DNA of 64,000 nt from Byssochlamys sp. IMV 00236 (lineage: Eukaryota > Ascomycota > Eurotiomycetes > Eurotiales > Thermoascaceae): positions 43,416-107,415 of the forward strand of contig MSJH02000677.1 of the NCBI GenBank assembly GCA_001931875.2, read 5' to 3'. Positions 57,088 to 64,000 of this stretch are shown here, piece after piece (the first letter of the stretch is position 1; each line of letters begins with the position of its first letter). Made by a program: the position numbers and the translations under genes. The notes beneath the pieces are model-generated. The model did not search any database. It saw nothing but the letters and a program-made list of their open reading frames with translations, and was not told where the DNA came from.

Positions 57088-58189
57088 ATGAAGTCATCAC
57101 CAGCTTCGCCATCAAGAGAGCCCTCACCTCCGCTTGCAGCCTTGTCTATATACCAACTCGCTCGATTGAATTGCAGAGAACGACTTCTCGTCGACCCTCT
57201 ATATTGGACTAGCCGCCATGTCTCACTCCTACAATGTCATTTTGACAGTCCCGCTCCGGCGCCATCACCATCAGAATCACTAACAGTCTCCACTGACGGA
57301 CAGCCTAATCAAAAGGTCATTGATCATGTCAAGCGACTTTGTTCTCGCGGCCAAGCTTTTCGGCGGGATATCGGCATATGTGGCATTCTTACAGGTCCCG
57401 GGTGTCCATTTACATATGAGTCAGTGTCCAGATAATTCCAACAGACCCTTGTTCTCTTCCCTCTAATTTTATAAGCATTATAGAAATAACCTTGATTTTT
57501 ATTTCGACGGACGGCGTATCAGAACCCTACCCTGCATTGTCTTCTTTCTTGGGGACGACCCCGTTGCCGCAGCCAAAGGGCACTTACCTCCCGTAGCTGC
57601 ATTCATCAACCGTTCCGATATCAAGCGCCTACGCACCGACACCTTTAGCAAGCGTTATCCTAGACGGTATAGCAAACCTACCTACTCTCTGCTCAAACTC
57701 CAGTTCAAGAAAATCATTCCTCCGGAGCCTTTGCACGACCCGTATATTGTAGCGCTCTTGATAAGCTTGGCATACGAACAACGTTATTTTGCGCAACGAA
57801 GCGGGCAAGAAAACCAGGTTGATCAGTCTTTCTTGGTATAGTTTTCTTACTCCGTGAATCTTATATTTTATACTAATAGTGTATCCATTTAGTCCCAAGT
57901 ATTAGTAGCCAACGATAAGGAAAATCTCCACTTGTTCACTGCGGATATCTCCTCTTCTTTTCTTCACAAACTCGATTTTCCTGCGCTTCCACCCCCAGGT
58001 CCTGTACCGCCAATTGTCTCCATCCGGCATACAATGATCCCGTTCTCACCGTTCGGAACTTTCAGACAGCGTCTCTTGCAGTGTCTCCTTCCTACATCTG
58101 ATAACCACAGAAGCTCATGGAAACGTCACACAGTCGACGTTGGGTTGCAGGACACCCCAATGACTGGCACCAGTTTCCCAGTAGTTTGA
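57088..58189 (+). CDS. Fungal protein of unknown function, three exons
   Basis: Three exons (57088-57419, 57484-57835, 57893-58189) give 326 residues. All three introns' phases agree and the introns have standard GT...AG ends, with a TACTAAT-like branch site (57871-57877) in the second. The central exon begins 'ENNLDFYFDGRRIRTLPC' and continues 'IVFFLGDDPVAAAKGHLPPV', with 'FSKRYPRRYSKPTYSLLKLQ' and a hydrophilic 'QRSGQENQVDQ'. The last exon has a Pro-rich stretch (LPPPGPVPPIVSI) and a hydrophobic 'FSPFGTFRQRLLQCLLP'. There is no signal peptide, membrane segment or known motif. Coding potential is strong because the frame is open across all three exons. I do not recognise a family. It is divergent from the third regulator. 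Confidence 0.72.
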
Positions 58190-59151
58190 TTGATGTAGAG
58201 CTACAAAACTCAATGCTTCTCGAGATGATGCAGCCTCGACAAAGTCCCTCGGGGTTCTAATGGTGTCGTAATATGCCATGATTGATAGGCTGTTTGGGGC
58301 AAAGATACAATGATAATGCAATCAATAATTGAGGAAAGAGATTTGTGCAGTTAGCAATACAACTCTCCCAATAGAAGAAATACCCGATATATAATACTTC
58401 GCACTCAGAAAGTTAATCCGTTGATGACTCGATAATGTCCCACCAGGCAGTTATCACAGCGTGTTAATGCAGTATCTTCCCGTTTGGTATTGATGAGACC
58501 TAGATAAGAATCCTCGGATTAAAGGGGGTTGAGTAGTATTCAATTTAAATTATATGGTATAGGTATTTTTTTCATTTGGTGGGGGCCGGAATGCGGATCG
58601 TCGAATACTTTTGACATAGAACTGTATGCGCCCCTTAGGAACAGTTCCCGTTCGTCCAGATCAGAATCTGCCGAGATAATAAGTTCATTAAACTGCCCCG
58701 CGTGTTCTTCGACAAGCCAGTTGAAAAGACGAAGGAGCGTGGCAGTTCCAACATAGCCTCACGGTGGAACCCAAACCAGCCTTGGCTAACATCATCTATC
58801 GGAAGTCTAGACGACTCGACCAAAAAGGAGAACTCCTCAGAGGTCTGGTCCTAGCTGGATTCAACATCATCTCTCCGGAAATAGCATTTTCAACGTTGCA
58901 ATGCTTTCTGTGGTCTTTACTTAAAAAGTCTAGTAGTTCCCTCGGGACAAATGTAGTCGAAAAGCACTTGACGAAATCTAGGGTTCTCTTCTACATATTT
59001 ATTTTGAAGGACAATACAGATATATACTTATATATGCTCCCCGGATTCCTTCTCACTTGGCATAACACGACAACGCGCTGCGGCATTCTTTCGCTTCGAT
59101 AAGCACTGAGAAATTTACTTTTTCTAGAAGATAAACGCCTTTCCACTTATC
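58190..59151. other. Intergenic with a minus-strand coding relic
   Basis: The relic at 58540-58850 is described separately. The rest has no supported gene. TATATACTTATATATG at 59019-59034 is AT-rich and may serve the small gene at 59152. Confidence 0.45.
58540..58850 (-). pseudogene. Frameshifted coding relic, family unknown
   Basis: On the minus strand one frame reads 'FLVESSRLPIDDVSQGWFGF' followed by 'HRE', and one base later a second frame reads 'YVGTATLLRLFNWLVEEHAG', 'FNELIISADSDLDERELFLR' and 'HQMKKIPIPYNLN' to a stop at 58540-58542. Both parts look like genuine protein. A single missing base near 58760 explains the break. No start or upstream exon is convincing. It may be a decayed gene or an exon of a gene with a sequencing error. 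Confidence 0.4.
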
Positions 59152-59484
59152 ATGCGTCTTGACCTTGGTGCTTTGTCTCCTCATCCTGGTGGCACCGGCC
59201 ACTTCCTTGGTGAAGGTGGTATCGAGGCTGCTGCCCGGCGAGGCCGCGAGAGAGCGCAACGGGAAGCAGCTGCACGAGAGGAGGGCAATTCCGTCTCCAA
59301 AGACCTCGGAGCTGAAACAACAAAGGCTATTTCCGACGACAAACAAGAACACAATGCCGAGGATAGGTCTATTGGTGCCGAAGAATCGGAGGACGCGCGA
59401 AGGATCCGAGAAAGAAGGGATCGGTCTTTATGGCAAGCATTAAAGAACAAATTCTCTACACAGAAAAAGGAACAGGAAGCTTAA
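59152..59484 (+). CDS. Small charged protein, function unknown
   Basis: One exon encodes 110 residues. The N-terminus 'MRLDLGALSPHPGGTGHFLG' is followed by a highly charged, Ala/Arg/Glu-rich helical region ('RRGRERAQREAAAREEG') and an acidic-to-basic tail ending 'KNKFSTQKKEQEA'. No membrane segment, signal or known domain is visible. The antisense frame is also open, which weakens the case. However the codon context, a clean ATG and the protein-like N-terminus favour this strand. It converges on the sugar transporter gene. Function is unknown and could be a small stress- or stability-type protein. Confidence 0.5.
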   Translation: MRLDLGALSPHPGGTGHFLGEGGIEAAARRGRERAQREAAAREEGNSVSKDLGAETTKAISDDKQEHNAEDRSIGAEESEDARRIRERRDRSLWQALKNKFSTQKKEQEA

Positions 59485-59567
59485 GTGGCCACTATTGTGG
59501 TATATCATTATGATTCATGTCATAAACACATCAGACCCTATCTTCTTTCGATACCTGCATCCGGAGC

Positions 59568-61466
59568 TTAGACCTCTTCCTTGTGGGTTGCAGTGACTTC
59601 CTTATCACCAGAGATGCTGTTCTTCGCGTGTCGTTCAATCTCCTCAGCAAAAATGTCTTTCACCTGCGCACTCCGCCAGGGCTTGACGTCGGTGTCGAAG
59701 AGAATGTCAATCTCCTCCAGAGACCGACGTGCGGTCTCGGGGTACGTGAAGAAGACGTGCACGGTCATAACGGTACAGAACACGCCGAAAATGATATACG
59801 TCTTCCATTCGATGTTGTGGAAAGCAGGGGCAACGAAGTATGCAAGTGCAAAGTTGAAGATCCAATTAGTGGCGGCAGACATTCCGACGCCCTTTGCACG
59901 GTATTTCAGCGGGAAGATTTCTGAAGAGTAAATCCAACCGGTAGGAGCCTATTCCTGCTGTTAGATTTTCGTGGTTCAAAGGTCTCGAAGAGAGCCATTT
60001 GCGCAGTGTACATACCCAAGTCAAGCCATAGACACCCACAAAAATATAAGAGCATGCAATCACACCCTTTGCTGAGGCGCCATGAATCTCCCAGCGCAAA
60101 TTGCTATTTCCGTTCACATTGGGGACGAAATGGCCATCAGTTGCCATTAGTCCTGCAATTGCGAAATGTAGCGCCATGCAGATAGCTGAACCGCTAAGCA
60201 ATAGCAGACGTCGACCGATGCGATCAATCCGTGGCAGCATGATACCAGTCGTAACCAGGAAGATGACATATTGGATCGCAGAACTGTACAGAGTTGTGTT
60301 GCCGCTCTGGTGGAATCAGTGACTTGAGGCGCGTAGTTAGTGGAATAGAAGTACGTACCATTCCAGCCATCTCGAATATATAGACAACGTAATACATTGC
60401 TATGTTGCCACCTAGCAGCTGCTGCCACATTTGCACCGACATGCCACAGACAGTACGCTTCCAGATACGCGGTCCAAACAGTGCAAAGAATGAGATGTCC
60501 TTGGCCTCATGGGCAACCCGTGCTGCTTCCCGGACTTCCTCAAACTCGACCTGTACTACAGGATTATTTCTGTCGCCGTTTCCATGGATGAGAGCCAGGG
60601 TGTCGAGGCACTCTTCCCATCGCTCCTTTCCAGCCAACCAACGAGGCGACTCAGGGAAAAAGAACAGAGAAGCCAGCAGAATGAGGCCTGGGATACCTTG
60701 TATACCCCAGCAAATTCTGAAAGCGGCCGGCCCGCTTATACCAACGGAGCAGCCATAAGCGATCAAGTACATGATTAGGATACCCCATTCGATTGCCCAT
60801 TGCTGAATACCGACGACGCGACCTCGGATGCGTGCGGGGGCCAGTTCAGCTAGATAAACGCAGACCTGGGAGGAGGTCACACCGACTGCAGAGAGAAGGT
60901 CAGTTCATTATATCATCTCCATGAGTCAGAACTAGAAGTGTTCATACCAGAAAGCCCACTAACGACTCGTCCCGCAACCAGATGGGCCACATTCTGAGCG
61001 CTACATTGAATGGCGGCTCCGATTACCCATATACAGGCAGCAATCATCAAGGAATAACGACGACCGATATGGTCCGACAAGAAACCAGCAGCAATAGCAC
61101 CGACAAACGACCCAGCAGACATAGATGCTGTAATCTAGAGACAAGTAAATCATTAGCTTGGACGTCTTGATAAGGTAACTGAAGATGCCCGTACTCCTCC
61201 TTGCAGGTTAGAATCCGGGTTGTCAAAGTAGTCTAGATATTGTTTCGACCCTATCCAGGCACTCATCGAACTACACCAAGCGTTAGTGAGATGGTCTACC
61301 AGCGTCTCTCCTCAAACAATGTTTACCTGATATCGAAGCCGAAAAGGGCACCTCCAATGGTGCCAAAGGCAGCGAGGACTGCCGTCGGGTTAGCGGAATC
61401 ATGTACAGTACATGACAGGTCAAGCATAGAAACAGACATACCATAGATGTTGGTGATGGTATACAT
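59568..61466 (-). CDS. MFS sugar transporter (sugar porter family)
   Basis: Seven exons on the minus strand (61466-61442, 61378-61327, 61270-61195, 61134-60948, 60885-60359, 60306-60016, 59948-59568) give 512 residues. Sugar-porter signatures are present: 'GGALFGFDIS' in helix 1, 'DHIGRRYSLM' in loop 2-3, 'YLAELAPARIRGRVVGIQQW', 'PESPRWLAGKERWEE', 'DRIGRRLLLL' in loop 8-9 and 'SEIFPLKYRAKGVG'. Twelve helices and a cytosolic tail (EEIERHAKNSISGDKE) fit a plasma-membrane hexose/disaccharide symporter. The substrate is not determined. The first exon is only 25 nt, MYTITNIY, so the true start is easy to miss. It fits a genome stretch with several secreted glycosidases. Confidence 0.9.
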
Positions 61467-63614
61467 TGTGACTGAAGACGACACCGACCACTCCCAGCTG
61501 CGAGAACTGTTCTGCGTGGAGGAGGAAACATCTCATCTAGGAGACTGGGGACCGTCTTAATATGTATGAACCGGGCCGCAATGCCCTCCGCCTTCGCAAA
61601 ACTGAATGCTTTCCCGGCCACGCTGGACACGCTGCCGAAATGCATGGCCTAGACAGCGCTAAAAGAAACCATGACTTCATGTCGAACAAGTTGACAAGCA
61701 TCGTATCAGATAGTCTGGAGAAACCCCGAAACTAGCGTCCGAGCTGCCCATGGGGAAGCATATCGAAAGTTGGGGTCAGGGGCTGCGTCATCCGTGGAGA
61801 GAAGCTTAGCGTTGCAACCCCCAAAAGATCATCCCCGGCTTGTCGGCGCCATCCAGTCGGCTGTTTTCGCTGCGCCGAGAATCGCCTTGATTTTGCATTC
61901 CATTCAATTAGCCGAATTGCTCTCGGGGCCCCCTCCAATGTTGTCAAACGATCGGGCAATTGCGCTGGCTAATATCCATTCGCGCGTGGAATTGTCTTCT
62001 ATATTACCGGGAAGCGGAAGAGTAGACCGTTGAATATCGCCTAAATTGAGCAAAAGTGAACGACGTCTGTCTTAGGACAACCATTATTCTGACGAAAGCG
62101 GCGTGGCCGGAGCTGAAAGAACCCAATACTCAGGAACAAAAACATCAGTGAAGGAACGAAGGTAACAATCCATCATTCTTGACCCTTCAATCCAGTAGGT
62201 GCAAAAGGACTTGCAGGAACACATTTGCCGTGTCCTCATCATCTACAGAGTCCTCGCACTCACCGATCCCTACTTGACTCGTTACGGGAACAACCCCGAC
62301 GTGGTCAGCAAAGGATTCAAGATGTGTTTGCCGAACGACGGCAGCCATGAATGATCCGACGACGGGCCAGGTGCGCAGAAACCGGAGTATTGTCGGCATT
62401 AGACTAAGTATGTACTTAGTTCTCCGGCGCGCAGTGATAGTGAAGTATTACCTCGGTCTACCGAGTAATAATAATGGACCGAGTATGGCGTCTTATCCTG
62501 CCGGAATTGCAATGGTCCTCAGGCCGAAAGATCTTGGAAACACGCTGTTGCAGTGACTCCAGCAGCAGCCTAGTAGATACATAGAACTAGCTCGAATATC
62601 GTCTATGCAAACTGTCGTCATCCTTCTGACTTCTTCTCTACCGCGAATCGGTGAAGCCACCACGGCACGGGACCATTCCGGAAACTGCATCATATTAATC
62701 GAATCTCACTAGGAGTTGAAATGGTCGCCCGAGCAAGAGGCCCTTCGTCTTTCCTAGTACACGCTTACCTACGCGTATATTTCTTTCTTTTCCAGGACCC
62801 GTAAGGATATGAGTGCAAATATTGTAAATGCTCCACTGGATATTATTGATCTCAATTCTGTCCAGCAGGACTTTATCGCCTTTTAAGACAAGAGATTCAT
62901 ATCAGTTCGATCCACATAAAGCACAGCACCGACAAATGCGAAGCAAATCGACATGGTCCCGGCATATCCAACAGGTAGCAAGCAGGAATTTGCCAAATCC
63001 ATGGAGAGGCTGCAGCGCTTTTGAAGGAAGCGGCGAGAAGCTTTCGTAATAATAACTAGCTAGGAGAATCCCATACTGACACAATCAACGCTCTTTTTGG
63101 CACAGAGCAACATTTTCGCAAATTCCGGCATGAAGCAATTATTTGGCGCAAACCATTCTTCGGCGCCAGGCGTTCCTGGAAACGCTGACAACCATTCCAG
63201 GAACCCAATAGAATATGCTCGCACGTTGAAGCGTTTATAACTGTTGTGACTAGCTGGGATTATGCATAACCTCTGCAACCCTTTACTCCGTACAACTGTT
63301 GTTTCTGAACCCCGCAGGCCACTATGTATATACGCTAACTACCTAGTCTAACTCAGGCCATGACTTGATTATTCTCAGCTCCAGGCAACAAAGCCCGTTT
63401 TACTCATTTTGACTCATGTCGAGAGAATGAATTCGACAACAGTACAGTCCTGTATATAAAAAGGTCCAAAAAGCCACCAGCCAGGCATCAAGATGATCTT
63501 GCTATACAGTGAACATTAACTCTGCATCATTGGCTCGTTGAAAGGGTTTAGCATTTCTCTAACCAAAGGGCCGAAAAAGCGTTTCGCATTTGATTGACAC
63601 GAACACACACAGAA
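61467..63614. other. Long intergenic region, promoter side of MFS gene
   Basis: 2.1 kb. Short open frames at 62187-62399 (minus) and 63060-63278 (minus) lack motifs and splice partners. I cannot support a gene. The sequence is of ordinary composition, without repeats that I can see. Confidence 0.45.
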
Positions 63615-64000
63615 ATGGATCTTTTCCACTCTCCAAAATTCTCTTCCCGTGTGGAAGAGCTTATGGAACAATACCATGTGCCCGGTCTTGCCATCGCTAT
63701 CGTGCAGAACGAAACAATCGCTTCAGCAGGTTATGGGAAGGCATCACTGGACCCGTCCAAGCCGTGTACACCAGACACACTCTTCGACACTGCGTCTGTT
63801 GGGAAGTCTCTAACGGGCGCATCGGTTGGATTGCTGGTCAACGACAATGAAAAATATCCTGAGGTGCAGTACGAAGCGACCATGTCAAGTCTTCTACCTG
63901 GTGACTTTGTCATGTCGGGCGAGGGATATACCGAAGGTGTCACTGTAGAAGATATCCTTAGCCATAGGACGGGCCTACCTGCGTAAATCTTTATTCTTTT
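63615..64000 (+). CDS. Beta-lactamase-family serine hydrolase, N-terminal part (runs off the window)
   Basis: A first exon 63615-63982 encodes 122 residues and ends at a GTAAAT donor; the rest lies beyond the window. The N-terminus shows the beta-lactamase/penicillin-binding-like fold opening 'VPGLAIAIVQNETIASAGYG' and the SxxK catalytic motif Ser61-V-G-Lys64 in 'FDTASVGKSLTGASVG'. 'TVEDILSHRTGLP' is the following block that precedes the YxN region. Fungal members are esterases, D-aminopeptidase-like or lactamase-like enzymes with diverse substrates. No signal peptide is seen, so it is probably intracellular. Start is the ATG that gives the family-normal N-terminus. Confidence 0.85.

Noticed and set aside
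62187..62399. Minus-strand frame of 70 codons
   Set aside because: Protein-like in part, but short, without motif and without an exon partner.
1..64000. CRISPR arrays, bacterial operons, ribosome binding sites or an integrated virus
   Set aside because: Nothing of this kind is present; spliced genes and eukaryotic families show nuclear fungal DNA, and no viral or transposon protein was recognised.

Overview
The window is nuclear DNA of a filamentous ascomycete, most likely Aspergillus or a close Eurotiales relative. The evidence is the short (about 45-75 nt) GT-AG introns in nearly every gene, closely spaced genes on both strands, a CDK1/NimX-type cell-cycle kinase matching the Aspergillus form, an AmdS-type amidase, GH11/GH27/GH43 secreted enzymes and several Zn2Cys6 regulators. 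All coding calls below are spliced models that I built by reading the frames and splice sites by eye. A tRNA-Thr lies at 35.5 kb. A 20-N assembly gap lies at 29.4 kb. No mobile element with recognisable coding sequence and no CRISPR array was found.

Layout. 0.2-3 kb: an NmrA/isoflavone-reductase-like enzyme and a small beta-carbonic anhydrase. 3.2-18.6 kb: an accessory block with a cytochrome P450, a divergent RTA1-type seven-helix membrane protein, two divergently transcribed Zn2Cys6 regulators and a full-size PDR/ABCG transporter of 14 exons. This block looks like a xenobiotic or lipid-stress response locus. 19.5-25.8 kb: a second NmrA-like protein, an unnamed zinc-finger-like protein and an acetamidase. 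26-39 kb: a core-genome stretch with an AlkB-type dioxygenase, nimX/cdc2, a calpain, an alpha/beta-hydrolase-like protein whose catalytic Ser is replaced, a tRNA-Thr, a secreted GH43 enzyme and a coiled-coil protein. 41-43 kb: a protein with the fungal N-terminal domain usually found on STAND/NACHT proteins.

44-64 kb is accessory again and less dense: a zf-3CxxC protein, a GH27 alpha-galactosidase with a CBM35-like C-terminus, a small NAD(P)-binding protein, a GH11 xylanase (with a GC-AG intron), a broken phytanoyl-CoA dioxygenase-like gene, an ACC deaminase, a third Zn2Cys6 regulator, a three-exon protein of unknown function, an apparent gene relic, a small charged protein, a sugar-porter MFS transporter, and the start of a beta-lactamase-fold serine hydrolase cut by the window end.

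How they fit together. The secreted glycosidases and the sugar porter suit plant-biomass feeding. The ACC deaminase, amidase and carbonic anhydrase belong to small-molecule nitrogen and carbon metabolism. The P450, RTA1 protein, regulators and PDR pump could form a coordinately regulated defence module. No polyketide synthase, NRPS or terpene backbone enzyme is present, so the block is not a secondary-metabolite biosynthesis cluster on this evidence.
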